From assembly GCA_002362105.1 (NCBI GenBank), contig DETD01000009.1:129663-193662 (forward strand): DNA of 64,000 bases, read 5' to 3'. Made by a program: the position numbers and the translations under genes. The notes beneath the pieces are model-generated. The model saw only the letters and a program-made list of their open reading frames with translations, did no database searches and was not told the origin of the DNA. Source of the stretch: Bacteroidales bacterium UBA3297 (GTDB lineage Bacteria > Bacteroidota > Bacteroidia > Bacteroidales > Paludibacteraceae). Shown here piece after piece: positions 15,669-25,199 of the stretch (position 1 is the stretch's first letter; every line of letters starts with the position of its first letter).

Positions 15669-16469
15669 TTATCGGATTTTGACCAACGCCCAGAATGAAG
15701 TGGTGGCAAAATTCCTGATGTAAGGAATGCTGGCAAACCATTTCCACATTTTGCGTGGGTTCAGTCCAAATTTTTGCTTGTAGTGTGGATTGATGAACCA
15801 GTAAAGTTCTTCGCAGGTTTCGAACCCGGTTTCGCTTGACAGACGTTTGAACAGTTCTGGCGTCATTTGTGAACGCACTATGCTGAGCAGTTCGTTTATA
15901 CGGTCTTCCGGTTCTCCGCATTTGGTCAGAATCCATTTGTAAAGACAGGTAGGTAGCAGGTGTAGGAAAGGAAGCTGCGACAGCTTGCTGCTGCAGATTT
16001 GCTGGTGGCCGCCGTAAGGCATCTGCCAGACAGGGAAGGCGAAAAAGAGCAGACCGTCTTTCTTCAAGTAGCATTTCGCATTCTCGAAGAAACTCTTCTT
16101 GTATGGGGGCTCAATGTGCTCTATTACGTCGTGGATAAGTATAATGTCGTAGCGCTCTTCTTCGCTCTCAGGCTTTTTTGCCGTAGTGAAATCAAGGCAC
16201 TCGAACTTTGCCGGCGAACCTTTGGTGTTAAACTCGGCATAGAACTTTTCCGCATTCTCAATTTTTGCGGTGTCAATGTCAAGACCATAAACGGTGCATC
16301 CCAACTCCGAGAAGGGGAGCAGGTTGCCGCCCTCTCCGCATCCAATTTCAAGCACGCGTTCGGTGCCAGTCAGTTTTCTTTGTTGGTTTAAATAGTCTAT
16401 ATAGAAGTTTCTGGCTGTGTTTGCCAACTCTATGAAGTATTGTTTGCGGTCTTGATGTCTTTTCTGCAT
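15669..16469 (-). CDS. class I SAM-dependent methyltransferase
   Basis: A 266-aa methyltransferase with a Rossmann SAM site: motif I VLEIGCGEGGNLLPFSELGC near residue 39, the ribose-binding acidic end YGLDIDTAKI near 60, CLDFTTAK near 90, and IILIHDVIEHI (motif IV-like) near 108. The C-terminal third is basic and aromatic (NPHYKQKFGLNPRKMWKWFA), a feature of methyltransferases found near polysaccharide genes. No polysaccharide cluster is present here and the substrate is unknown. It is divergent from ppiD across a 196-base region. Confidence 0.78.
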   Translation of the reverse strand: MQKRHQDRKQYFIELANTARNFYIDYLNQQRKLTGTERVLEIGCGEGGNLLPFSELGCTVYGLDIDTAKIENAEKFYAEFNTKGSPAKFECLDFTTAKKPESEEERYDIILIHDVIEHIEPPYKKSFFENAKCYLKKDGLLFFAFPVWQMPYGGHQQICSSKLSQLPFLHLLPTCLYKWILTKCGEPEDRINELLSIVRSQMTPELFKRLSSETGFETCEELYWFINPHYKQKFGLNPRKMWKWFASIPYIRNFATTSFWALVKIR

Positions 16470-16665
16470 TTTAGTGGTATACTTAAATTCTCGTTAAAAT
16501 TACAAATTAATTGTCACAACCAGTCTATTATCCTTTTGCTATTTGTCTTTTTACATTATTTCTCTTTATTTCTTTCTTCTTAAACGATATTTTTTGTAAT
16601 TTAGCGACCAATTTGATGAAAAATATAAAAAGAAAACAAAATAAAATTTATCACATCTAAAGTAA

Positions 16666-18795
16666 ATGGCAACATTAGAGAAAATTAGAAGCAGAGCCGG
16701 ATTGCTTATCTTTACTTTGGCTTTTGCGTTGCTTTGTTTCGTTGTTGGCGACTTCTTGACCAACTCAACTTCCCTGTTCCGTCAGCGTCAGAATGTTATA
16801 GGTTCTGTTAACGGAGAAGAATTATCACGTGAAGAATTCGAAAGCAGCTATCGTCAGCTCGCTGAAATTTCTAAACTTCAACAGCGTTCCAACAACGATG
16901 ACGCTACTCTTCGTGCTGGGGCATGGGAAAACTTCAAGCAGAGGTCACTCCTCAATGCTGAGGCTGAAAACGATGGTCTTGTTGTTACTGCTAAGGAATT
17001 GACCGATGCCACTATCGGCGACAACCCTCATATGCTCCTTATCCGTAGCGGCCTTTTCACTAACCAGCAGGGTATGTTCGATAAGAACATTGTTAGTCGC
17101 CTTATCGATGACGTTAACCGTGACCCTAATACTATTCAAGATCTGAATCAGCGTAACCAGTTCATTGAAAGACAGCAGTCTGAACGCAACTTGTGGATGT
17201 ATATGGAGAACACCATCAAGAACAGCCTGATGTCTGACAAGATTGGTGCTATTTTGGCTAATGCAATGTCTACTCCTAAGGCCGAGGCCGATTTCTTGGC
17301 TTCCCTCAGTGGTAAGGAATACGATGCAGTGGTTGCTCGCAAACTTTACGCTGATGTGAATGATGCTGATGTTCAGCCTACCGAGGCCGAGTTGTTGGCT
17401 TACTATAATAAGGTGAAGGATTACTCCTTCAAGAAAGAGGGCTACCGTAATATGGATATCCTTATTATCCCTATCCAACCTTCAGCTCAAGACCTTAAGG
17501 AAGGACAAGACAATATGGACTCGCTCCGTGCTCAGTTGAAGAATACTACCGACGAGGAACAGCTCCGTCTCCTTTTTGAAAGCGCTTCTGAAAAGAATTA
17601 CCAGTATATCAACGTCTTTATCAAGCCAGATAACTACGACCGTGCTTTCACCGAGTTTGCTAAAAACGCTACTGCTGGAACTGTTTCTGAAGTTGTTACC
17701 GACCAGAGCCAGAAACTTTACAAGGTTGCTAAGTGTTTGGCTAACCCTGTTAATCGTCCAGACTCTGTCCGTTTCAGCCTTATCGCTATTCAGGAGGCCG
17801 ATTCTGTTGCTTCTCAGCGTCGCGCCGACAGTGTCGTTGCTGCTGTTCGTGGTGGTGCCGACTTCGCTGCTTTGGCTGCTAAACTCTCTAAGGATACAAG
17901 ATCTGCTGACAAGGGTGGTGACCAGGGCTGGATTCAGGAAGGCTATGTATCTCTCCCTAAGTTCGACGAAAAGACTTTTGGTGGCAAAAAGGGTGATGTC
18001 TTCACTGTAAGCAACGGCCCAGTTTGCTTCGTTGTCAAGGTTACAGATCAGACTGCTCCTATCAAGAAGGCTAAAATCACTATTTTGGCTACCCGCATCG
18101 AGCCTAGCTCTGCTACTATCGACAGCCTCGACCGTGTTGCTAACGACTTCTCTGTAAACAATAAGACTGCTGAAGAGTTCGTGAAAAGTGCTGCTGAAAA
18201 GCACATGACTATCCGTCCTTTGCAGCACCTTACCAAGGGTCAGCCTACTACTTATGTGTTGCCAAACTCTCGCGCTCTCATCAAGTGGGCGTTTGAACAC
18301 AAGCAGGGCGACGTTTCTGAGGTGTTCACCGAAGTGCCTGAATTCTACATCGTAGGTGCTCTGACCGAAGTGGTTGAAGACAAAGATGGTATTCTTCCTT
18401 TCGAAAGCGTGAAGAACGAAGTTACTGAAGCTGTTATCAAGCAGAAGAAGGCTGATAAGCTGATTGCTGAACTCAATGGCAAGGCTTTGGCTGAAGTAGG
18501 TACTATTGATACTGCTAAGGCTGTACGCTTCTCTTCTAACTACGTTGAAAAGTTCGGTAACGAAACCGGTTTGGTTGGTGCCATCGTTTCTGCTAAGATG
18601 AACGAACTTTCTAAGCCAGTTAAAGGTAACTCTTCTGTGTTCGTTTTCCAGAAGATTGCTGAACGCGACTCTCAGATGCCTGCAACTGACAAGGCAAATC
18701 TAGACCGCACTATCCAGACCTCGGTTGGCCGTTCTTTGATTGAGGCTCTTGAAGATAAGGGCGATGTTGAAGACAACAGCTACAACTTCTTCTAA
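16666..18795 (+). CDS. ppiD: membrane-anchored periplasmic peptidyl-prolyl isomerase/chaperone (PpiD-like, SurA N-terminal domain)
   Basis: A 709-aa folding factor with a cytoplasmic start (MATLEKIRSRAGLLIFTLAF), one membrane helix at about 12-31, a SurA_N-type alpha-helical chaperone domain in the first 250 residues, and a parvulin domain near residues 345-455 (FAALAAKLSKDTRSADKGGD, then GWIQEGYVSLPKF, the rotamase hallmark). A second PpiC-like region follows near 530-600. It probably helps outer-membrane and secreted proteins fold in the periplasm. It stands at the head of a plus-strand block of envelope genes, with an AT-rich 196-base upstream region shared with the divergent methyltransferase. 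Confidence 0.9.
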   Translation: MATLEKIRSRAGLLIFTLAFALLCFVVGDFLTNSTSLFRQRQNVIGSVNGEELSREEFESSYRQLAEISKLQQRSNNDDATLRAGAWENFKQRSLLNAEAENDGLVVTAKELTDATIGDNPHMLLIRSGLFTNQQGMFDKNIVSRLIDDVNRDPNTIQDLNQRNQFIERQQSERNLWMYMENTIKNSLMSDKIGAILANAMSTPKAEADFLASLSGKEYDAVVARKLYADVNDADVQPTEAELLAYYNKVKDYSFKKEGYRNMDILIIPIQPSAQDLKEGQDNMDSLRAQLKNTTDEEQLRLLFESASEKNYQYINVFIKPDNYDRAFTEFAKNATAGTVSEVVTDQSQKLYKVAKCLANPVNRPDSVRFSLIAIQEADSVASQRRADSVVAAVRGGADFAALAAKLSKDTRSADKGGDQGWIQEGYVSLPKFDEKTFGGKKGDVFTVSNGPVCFVVKVTDQTAPIKKAKITILATRIEPSSATIDSLDRVANDFSVNNKTAEEFVKSAAEKHMTIRPLQHLTKGQPTTYVLPNSRALIKWAFEHKQGDVSEVFTEVPEFYIVGALTEVVEDKDGILPFESVKNEVTEAVIKQKKADKLIAELNGKALAEVGTIDTAKAVRFSSNYVEKFGNETGLVGAIVSAKMNELSKPVKGNSSVFVFQKIAERDSQMPATDKANLDRTIQTSVGRSLIEALEDKGDVEDNSYNFF

Positions 18796-18895
18796 TTCCC
18801 GATATTTCTGGAATATAATATAAGGATGGAGTAGGGGTGAATTTATTTCGCTTCTACTCTTTTCTTTCGTTATAGTTTTATTTCCTGTTTTCATT

Positions 18896-19927
18896 ATGAA
18901 ACAACTTTTGGGTATGACGCTGCCTCAACTGAAGGAGGTGGTTACTTCTTTGGGTATGCCTGCTTTTACGGCCAAACAGTTGGCCGACTGGCTGTACAAG
19001 AAGAAGGTGTCTTCTATTGCCGATATGCTTAACATCTCGAAGGTAAACCGCGAAAAACTGGCCGACGGTTACGAGGTTGGCTGTGTGCCCCCTTCCGATG
19101 TCAAGGAAAGTGTCGACGGCACTAAAAAGTACCTTTTCCCTGTCGGTAATGGCAAATACATCGAGTCGGTTTACATACCCGATAAGGATAGGGCTACGCT
19201 TTGCGTCTCGTCGCAGATTGGCTGTAAGATGAACTGCCTGTTCTGTAATACGGGCAAGCAGGGCTTCTCGGGACAATTGTCGCCGGCCGACATCCTTAAC
19301 CAAATTCAGTCTATTCCCGAAACCGACAAACTTACTAATGTCGTGTTTATGGGTATGGGCGAGCCGATGGACAATGTCGACAACCTGTTGCAGGTGCTCG
19401 ATGTGCTTACGGCTGACTATGGCTATGCTTGGAGTCCAAAACGCATTACCGTCTCTTCTGTCGGTCTTGTTCCCGGGCTAAAGCGTTTCCTTACCGAGTC
19501 GTCGTGCCATCTGGCTATTTCCCTTCATTCGCCTTTTGCTGACGAGCGTTTGAGGCTGATGCCTGTTCAAAAGGCCTATCCGGCGGCCGATGTGCTTGAC
19601 CTTATACGTAAATTCGATTTTACCGGTCAGCGCCGTATCTCTTTCGAGTATATTGTCTTCAAGGGGGTTAACGACTCTGCTGAACATGCCGACGAGCTGA
19701 AACGTATTTTGCGGGGATTTCCTTGTTTGGTCAACCTGATTAGGTTCCACAAAGTTCCGGGCGTTCCGTTAGAAGGGGTAAACCAGGCGGGTATGCTTGC
19801 TTTTGAGTCGATGCTTCTAAAACGGGGCATTAATACGACAATCCGCCACTCTCGTGGAGAAGATATTTGGGCCGCTTGCGGTTTGCTTTCTACTATGAAG
19901 CAGAACCAAGAGGCTGACAATTTATAA
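18896..19927 (+). CDS. rlmN: 23S rRNA (adenine2503-C2) methyltransferase
   Basis: Radical SAM enzyme methylating A2503 of 23S rRNA and A37 of some tRNAs. In the 343-aa protein the CxxxCxxC iron-sulfur motif appears as GCKMNCLFCNTGKQGF near residue 111, GMGEPMDN near 152, SVGLVPG near 190, HSPFADERLRLMP near 215, and the catalytic C-terminal Cys in DIWAACGLLS near 325. These fit RlmN rather than the resistance relative Cfr, which is not distinguished by context here. It follows ppiD by 100 bases and is followed by the DUF4837 gene after 19 bases. Confidence 0.95.
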   Translation: MKQLLGMTLPQLKEVVTSLGMPAFTAKQLADWLYKKKVSSIADMLNISKVNREKLADGYEVGCVPPSDVKESVDGTKKYLFPVGNGKYIESVYIPDKDRATLCVSSQIGCKMNCLFCNTGKQGFSGQLSPADILNQIQSIPETDKLTNVVFMGMGEPMDNVDNLLQVLDVLTADYGYAWSPKRITVSSVGLVPGLKRFLTESSCHLAISLHSPFADERLRLMPVQKAYPAADVLDLIRKFDFTGQRRISFEYIVFKGVNDSAEHADELKRILRGFPCLVNLIRFHKVPGVPLEGVNQAGMLAFESMLLKRGINTTIRHSRGEDIWAACGLLSTMKQNQEADNL

Positions 19928-19946
19928 CTAACTTATTTTTGATAGC

Positions 19947-20963
19947 ATGAAAAAAATTCTGATAGGTGCGGCAACTGCTTCGATTTTGGCTTTGTCCGCT
20001 TGCTCGGGCGACGGGCGTTTCCTTCCAACGGTTACGGGTTCTACTTACGATTTGTTGGTGGTTGGGGCCGACTCTGTTTGGAACCGTCCTTCGGGTCGTA
20101 TTGTCGACTCTTTGTTTTCTAGCCCGATGCCTGCGCTTCCTGAAGATGAGCCTTTCTTTAAGGTTATCCACTTGAAGACTGCTGAGTTCGACGCTACCGT
20201 TAAAACAGCACGTAACATTGTGTTCTACGAGGTCGACCCTTCCCGTTATACCAAGGGCTCTCTCAATTATATCAATAACTACTTTGCCAAACCGCAAGCT
20301 GTGGCGAAAATTACGGCTCCGAACGAGCAAGTTTTGGCTGCTTTCGTGAAGGAGAAGGGCGACGAGTTGCGCCGTTACTTCATAAATGCCGAGGAAGGAC
20401 GCGCACTGAATTATTTCAGCAGTTACCAGAATCTTAACTTCAGCCGTGTTATACAGAAGAAGTTTGGTGTCGACATCCTTGTCCCTGCCGACTTGAACAA
20501 GATGCGCGACACGACCGGCTTTGTCTGGATGTCGAACGGCAACCTGAATGTGAACCAGAATATGGTGGTTTTCACCTCGCCATACCGTTCTGTCGAGGAC
20601 TTTTCTCCAGAACACTTGGTGGCTGTGCAGGATTCCTTCACAAAACTCTACATCCCTGGTCCGTCAGAGGGCTCGTATATGAAACGCCTGCCGATTATAC
20701 CGCTTACATCCGAAGTGTTGTACTCCAAGAACTCTGATTATTGTGTCGAGGTTCGTGGTAGGTGGCATTGTCCGATCGATGTGATGGGTGGCCCGTTTGT
20801 TTCTCGTAACTACCTTTCAGCCGATCACCGCAACATTGTTACCGCAATGGTCTTCTTATACGCTCCAGGACAGGAAAAACGTAACCGCTTGCGCATGTTA
20901 GAGGCTGCCGCTGGTTCGCTGAAGGTTAAGGTCGCTGCTCCTGACTCAACTGCGGCGAAATAA
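19947..20963 (+). CDS. DUF4837 family lipoprotein
   Basis: A 338-aa lipoprotein with signal peptide MKKILIGAATASILALSACS; ALSAC is the lipobox. The mature part resembles the Bacteroidota DUF4837 family (start LPTVTGSTYDLLVVG, core GFVWMSNGNLNVNQNMVVF, end RGRWHCPIDVMGGPFVSRNY). Function is unknown; members are conserved in Bacteroidales next to housekeeping genes. It directly follows rlmN (19 bases), so both may share a message. The last dozen residues are Ala/Ser-rich and likely disordered. Confidence 0.8.
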   Translation: MKKILIGAATASILALSACSGDGRFLPTVTGSTYDLLVVGADSVWNRPSGRIVDSLFSSPMPALPEDEPFFKVIHLKTAEFDATVKTARNIVFYEVDPSRYTKGSLNYINNYFAKPQAVAKITAPNEQVLAAFVKEKGDELRRYFINAEEGRALNYFSSYQNLNFSRVIQKKFGVDILVPADLNKMRDTTGFVWMSNGNLNVNQNMVVFTSPYRSVEDFSPEHLVAVQDSFTKLYIPGPSEGSYMKRLPIIPLTSEVLYSKNSDYCVEVRGRWHCPIDVMGGPFVSRNYLSADHRNIVTAMVFLYAPGQEKRNRLRMLEAAAGSLKVKVAAPDSTAAK

Positions 20964-21006
20964 CCTTTGATTGCCCTTTGCAATAGGATTTATGTCCTTT
21001 TTGTTT

Positions 21007-21014
21007 TAATTTTG
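21007..21014 (+). promoter_or_regulatory. Bacteroidota -7 element upstream of pdxA
   Basis: TAATTTTG, an exact TAnnTTTG match, lies 49 bases before the pdxA ATG. A TTTG occurs at 20977-20980, but the 26-base gap is longer than usual. Confidence 0.5.
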
Positions 21015-21063
21015 CATAAATTGTGCGTGGTCTGTGAACCACTCGTTCTAATACATTTTCTAA

Positions 21064-22194
21064 ATGGAAAACGGTAAGTTAAAAGTGGGTATTACCCAAG
21101 GTGATATAAACGGTATCGGTTACGAGGTTATCATCAAAACCTTGATCGATAACCGAATTCTCGATTTTTGTACTCCAATTGTTTATGGCTCGTCTAAAAT
21201 TGCGGCATTCCACCGTAAAACATTGGGTATTGACGATTTCAATCTGAATGTGATTAACTCTGCTGCTGATGCGAATCCGCGCAGGGCGAACATCATCAAC
21301 TGTGTTGACGACGAGGTTAAGGTCGACCTTTCAAAATCGACTCCCGAGGCTGGTAAGTCTGCCTTTATGGCGCTTGAACGTGCTACCGACGATTTGAAGG
21401 AGGGCCTGATCGATGTCTTGGTCACTGCCCCTATCAATAAGAAGAACATCCAGTCCGATGCGTTCCATTTTCCAGGACATACTGAGTTTTTGGAACAGAA
21501 ATTCGCGTTGGGTACTCATGGACTGATGCTTTCGGTGTGCGACGTTATGCGTGTGGCGATCCTTACTGGACATTTGCCACTCCGCGATGTGTACCGTTAT
21601 ATCAATGTCGACAATATTGTTGAAAAACTCGAAATTTTCAACCAGTCGCTTAAGTCCGACTTCGGTGTTATGCGTCCGCGTATCGCAGTTCTGGGTCTGA
21701 ACCCACATGCTGGCGATAACGGTTTGCTCGGTACCGAAGAGCAAGATGCCATCATTCCTGCCATTAAGAAGGCTAACGAGAATGGCATTCTCGCTTTTGG
21801 ACCATATCCGCCCGATGGCTTCTTTGGCGCTGGTAGCTTCAAGAGTTTCGATGGCGTTCTGGCTATGTACCACGACCAGGGCTTGGTTCCTTTCAAGGCT
21901 CTGTCGATGGAGCAGGGTGTTAACTTTACGGCCGGATTGCCGGTTATTCGTACGTCGCCCGACCATGGTACAGCATACGATAAGGCTGGTATCGGTAAGG
22001 CGTCGCCCGACTCTTTCCGTCAGGCGCTTTATTTGGCTTGCGATATTTACGAGAACCGTATCCGTTTCGAGGAAGCCTCTAAAAATCCGCTGAAAAAGCA
22101 GAAAGAGGACCGTAATGCCCGTCGTAACAGCGACCGCACGGTTCTTCCTGATAACGATGCTGACGATGCTTTGTCTGAATTGGCGCTCGATTAA
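21064..22194 (+). CDS. pdxA: 4-hydroxythreonine-4-phosphate dehydrogenase
   Basis: NAD-dependent, divalent-metal enzyme of the DXP-dependent pyridoxal phosphate pathway. The 376-aa protein begins MENGKLKVGITQGDINGIGY, has the APINKKNIQSDAFHFPGHTE segment with a metal-binding His near 140, GLNPHAGDNGLLG near 220, YHDQGLVPFKAL near 275 with another metal His, and DHGTAYDKAGIGKASPDSF near 305. The C-terminal 30 residues are charged and extra to the core (KKQKEDRNARRNSDRT). It heads a run into the sigma-54 activator, lptE, TPR and secG genes; spacing to the activator is 33 bases. Confidence 0.94.
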   Translation: MENGKLKVGITQGDINGIGYEVIIKTLIDNRILDFCTPIVYGSSKIAAFHRKTLGIDDFNLNVINSAADANPRRANIINCVDDEVKVDLSKSTPEAGKSAFMALERATDDLKEGLIDVLVTAPINKKNIQSDAFHFPGHTEFLEQKFALGTHGLMLSVCDVMRVAILTGHLPLRDVYRYINVDNIVEKLEIFNQSLKSDFGVMRPRIAVLGLNPHAGDNGLLGTEEQDAIIPAIKKANENGILAFGPYPPDGFFGAGSFKSFDGVLAMYHDQGLVPFKALSMEQGVNFTAGLPVIRTSPDHGTAYDKAGIGKASPDSFRQALYLACDIYENRIRFEEASKNPLKKQKEDRNARRNSDRTVLPDNDADDALSELALD

Positions 22195-22227
22195 TGATAA
22201 TGGTAGGTCTCTTAATTTGTTTTTGCC

Positions 22228-23541
22228 GTGTTAAGTGCTTCTGAACTTCAGCAAGTAAAGCAACGCTTCGGTATTATTGGTGTTGACGAAGGCTTGAACA
22301 GAGCTATCGATGTGGCTGTTCAGGTTGCCAATACCGACCTCTCGGTGCTTGTTACTGGTGAAAGTGGTGTGGGTAAGGAAAATATTCCGCGTATTATCCA
22401 TAACTACAGCGCCCGTAAGCACAGCACGTTTATTGCTGTGAACTGTGGCGCTATTCCCGAGGGTACTATCGACTCTGAACTCTTTGGCCATGAAAAGGGC
22501 GCTTTTACTGGTGCTATTTCCGACCGTAAGGGATATTTCGAGGAAGCTAATGGGGGCACCATTTTCCTCGATGAAATTGGCGAAATGCCAATGGCTACGC
22601 AGGCCCGACTTTTGCGTGTGCTTGAGGCCGGCGAATTTATTAAGGTGGGTTCCTCAAAGGTTTTGAAAACCAACGTCAGGGTTATTGCCGCTACTAATGT
22701 CAATTTGCCTAAGGCTATTGAAAACGGCCGTTTCCGCGAGGACCTTTACTACCGCTTGAATACGGTGCCTATCTACATTCCGCCGTTGCGCGACCGTAAG
22801 GTAGACATCCCGATGCTTTTCCGCAAGTTCGCGGCTGATTTTGCCGAGAAAAATAAAATGCCGGGGGTTCGGCTCACCGACGACGCACAGCAGTTGCTGA
22901 TGCAGTTCTCGTGGCCGGGCAACATCCGACAACTTAAAAACGTGGCCGAGCAGATTTCTATTCTCTCCGAGGCTAGAGAGGTGACGGCCGATATGTTGTT
23001 ACCTTACATTAAACCGCTTTCGCAAGAGCGCTCGCTGGTCCTTGTTGACGATAACGCTGGCTCGGCGGCTGGTGCTAATGGTGGCAAATGGACTGAAAGC
23101 GAACGTGAGGTGCTCTACCAGATTCTGTTCGATATGCGGAAGGAGATTAACGACCTGAAACAGTTGTTGAACAAGGCTGTGGGGAAGACTATTGTACCCG
23201 AAACGGACGTCGATGTCGACCTCTCGCGCTTCTCTACGCTGCATCCTGCCGAAAGCCTGCATTTTAGTTCTGGCGAATCTAATACCGATTCGGGAACTGT
23301 TGCACCTTCTGTCGTCGTTAATAACGGCTTCAGCTCTTCTTCTAAAATCAACAACAACGCTACGGTCGATACCGATGTGTTCCTCGAACCTGAAAACCGC
23401 ACTATCGAGGAAATGCAGAAGGAGATGATTAAGAAGTCGTTGGAAAGGAATGGTGGAAACCGTAAACTGGCTGCCGACGAACTCAAAATTTCGGAACGCA
23501 CCCTTTACCGTAAGATAAAAAAATTTGGTCTTGATATATGA
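22228..23541 (+). CDS. sigma-54 interaction (AAA+) transcriptional activator with Fis-type HTH
   Basis: A 437-aa enhancer-binding protein. The AAA+ domain fills residues 15-245: Walker A GESGVGKENI, GAFTGA loop (in HEKGAFTGAISDRKGYFEEA), Walker B GGTIFLDEIGEMP, the R-fingers in GRFREDLYYRLN and IPPLRDRKVDIP, and SWPGNIRQLKN. The C-terminal HTH is GGNRKLAADELKISERTLYR. There is no receiver, PAS or GAF domain before the AAA+ part; a low-complexity Ser/Asn linker separates ATPase and HTH. The only suitable start seen is a GTG at 22228. The stop overlaps the lptE start by 4 bases. It might control envelope genes, but targets are not visible. Confidence 0.9.
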   Translation: MLSASELQQVKQRFGIIGVDEGLNRAIDVAVQVANTDLSVLVTGESGVGKENIPRIIHNYSARKHSTFIAVNCGAIPEGTIDSELFGHEKGAFTGAISDRKGYFEEANGGTIFLDEIGEMPMATQARLLRVLEAGEFIKVGSSKVLKTNVRVIAATNVNLPKAIENGRFREDLYYRLNTVPIYIPPLRDRKVDIPMLFRKFAADFAEKNKMPGVRLTDDAQQLLMQFSWPGNIRQLKNVAEQISILSEAREVTADMLLPYIKPLSQERSLVLVDDNAGSAAGANGGKWTESEREVLYQILFDMRKEINDLKQLLNKAVGKTIVPETDVDVDLSRFSTLHPAESLHFSSGESNTDSGTVAPSVVVNNGFSSSSKINNNATVDTDVFLEPENRTIEEMQKEMIKKSLERNGGNRKLAADELKISERTLYRKIKKFGLDI

Positions 23542-24047
23542 AACGCAACTTATTCTTCATTGTCGTTTTACTCTTTATAGGGTTGTCTTCTTGTATGGTC
23601 TCTTACAAGTTCAATGGCACTTCTATCGATTATACTAAGATTAAAACTATTTCTGTAACCGACTTCCCTAACCAGGCGTCTTTGGTTTATCCTTCTCTGG
23701 CGCCTAACTTTAACGAAAAACTGAAGGATGAGTATTCTAGTAAGACTCGCTTGAAGTTGGTTCCTCGTGATGGCGATTTACAGGTGTCTGGTGAAATTGT
23801 CAATTACGAACTTATTCAGATTGGCGTCAATACGGCAGGTACTTCTACAAAAACCAAATTGCAGATTACCCTTAATGTGCGTTTCGTGAACAAGCAGAAT
23901 CCTAGCGAGAACTTTGAACAGCGTTTCTCTTCTTATCAGGAATTCTCGAACGAACAGACTATCAACCAGGTCCAGGATGAACTGAACGAACAGATTATCG
24001 AGGATCTGGTCAACCAGATATTTAACCGCACGGTTGCTAACTGGTAA
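23538..24047 (+). CDS. lptE: LptE-family LPS assembly lipoprotein
   Basis: A 169-aa outer-membrane lipoprotein thought to plug LptD and help deliver lipopolysaccharide. The signal peptide ends in the lipobox GLSSC (MKRNLFFIVVLLFIGLSSCM). The mature part has VSYKFNGTSIDYTKIKTISV, typical of Bacteroidota LptE, and the beta-rich DLQVSGEIVNYELIQIG segment. The ATG overlaps the activator stop by 4 bases, so translation is probably coupled, and the downstream TPR gene begins 12 bases later. Confidence 0.88.
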   Translation: MKRNLFFIVVLLFIGLSSCMVSYKFNGTSIDYTKIKTISVTDFPNQASLVYPSLAPNFNEKLKDEYSSKTRLKLVPRDGDLQVSGEIVNYELIQIGVNTAGTSTKTKLQITLNVRFVNKQNPSENFEQRFSSYQEFSNEQTINQVQDELNEQIIEDLVNQIFNRTVANW

Positions 24048-24059
24048 TTAGACTGCTAT

Positions 24060-24818
24060 ATGACCATTTCTGAACTGAATAGGCTGGTCGCCAACCCGGG
24101 TCTGGTTAACAGGTCGCATTTCTCTGACTTGCAGAAACTGATCGACGAGTATCCGTATGTCTCTGCGTTCAGGTTGCTGTATCAGAAGGGATTGGGTAAC
24201 GAGCACGATGTTATCTGTGATGCCGAACTGCATCGTACTGCATTGTATGCTCCCAACCGTAACCAACTCATGCTTCTTTTGGTCGATAAACGGGAAGAAG
24301 AACTGTCAACTCCTGCTGTTGCTGCCGAAAAAACAGAGCCTGTTGAGCCTGTTGTTGCTCCGTCTAAGCCTGAGGCCAGGGTGAAGAGGATATCTTCTCT
24401 TGCTCCTACCCATCCTGCTGCTGGCTCGACGACGGCCGGGGCCGATGACCCCGATGTGGGCAGTGCGTTGCGCTTTGGGGCAGAGGTCGATGCCTTTTTG
24501 TCGCATTTCGAGGCTGCACAGGCAAAACGGAAGGCAGAACAGAGTGCCGCTGCCAGTGCTCCGCTGAAGGTGCAGAACACGGTTGCTTCTGACGACGACG
24601 ATGACGACAATGTGCCTTCTGGCGCACAAACCGAGAGGGTTGATTCGAAGCCTTCTAATGAGTTTTTTACCGAAACTCTGGCCAAAATTTACATCAAGCA
24701 GGAAAAATTTGATAAGGCGATTAATATTTTCGAACAACTCTGCTTGAAATATCCAGAAAAAAGTGCTTACTTTGCAGAGCAAATCCGATTTTTGAAAAAA
24801 TTGATAAAGTATTTATAA
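24060..24818 (+). CDS. TPR-motif protein of unknown function
   Basis: A 252-aa protein without signal peptide. Residues 1-75 are helical (MTISELNRLVANPGLVNRSH and FSDLQKLIDEYPYVSAFRLL). The middle 110 residues are acidic, Ala/Pro/Ser-rich and probably disordered, with a run of seven Asp (DDDDDDN after residue 177). The last 50 residues contain a tetratricopeptide unit (TETLAKIYIKQEKFDKAINI, then FEQLCLKYPEKSAYFAEQI). It resembles a conserved Bacteroidales protein found between lptE and secG. It ends one base into the secG start (TAATG overlap). A role in the secretion or envelope machinery is suggested by position only. Confidence 0.65.
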   Translation: MTISELNRLVANPGLVNRSHFSDLQKLIDEYPYVSAFRLLYQKGLGNEHDVICDAELHRTALYAPNRNQLMLLLVDKREEELSTPAVAAEKTEPVEPVVAPSKPEARVKRISSLAPTHPAAGSTTAGADDPDVGSALRFGAEVDAFLSHFEAAQAKRKAEQSAAASAPLKVQNTVASDDDDDDNVPSGAQTERVDSKPSNEFFTETLAKIYIKQEKFDKAINIFEQLCLKYPEKSAYFAEQIRFLKKLIKYL

Positions 24819-25171
24819 TGTATTACATTTTAACTGGTTTGATCGTATTCGCTTCCATCCTTATGGTTGCTATAGTACTTGTACAGAAGTCTAAAGGTGG
24901 AGGTTTGGCAGAAAATTTCGCAAAGGGTAATGACTTTGCTGGCGTTAAGCAGACTACCGACATCGTTGAAAAAATCACTTGGTTCTTGATGGGCTTCATC
25001 GTTGTCCTGAGTATTATTACTTCAATTACCGGTGCTTCAGAGGCTACTGAAAGTGTGCAGAAATCTGAGGTTCAGTCTACTTCTACTGCCCTCCCAGTTA
25101 ACCCAGGTGTTGAAGGTGCTAACGCACAGCCTGCTGCTCCTGCAGCTCCTGCTGAAACTCCTGCTCAGTAA
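24818..25171 (+). CDS. secG: preprotein translocase subunit SecG
   Basis: Small accessory subunit of the SecYEG translocon in the inner membrane. The 117-aa protein has two hydrophobic helices (about 2-23 and 55-73) flanking the signature LVQKSKGGGLAENFAKGND and KQTTDIVEKITWFL. The tail of about 40 residues is Ala/Pro/Gln-rich and likely disordered. The start overlaps the stop of the TPR gene, so they are coupled, and a terminator follows. Confidence 0.92.
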   Translation: MYYILTGLIVFASILMVAIVLVQKSKGGGLAENFAKGNDFAGVKQTTDIVEKITWFLMGFIVVLSIITSITGASEATESVQKSEVQSTSTALPVNPGVEGANAQPAAPAAPAETPAQ

Positions 25172-25199
25172 TTCTAACAAAACAAGATTTGAACCATAT

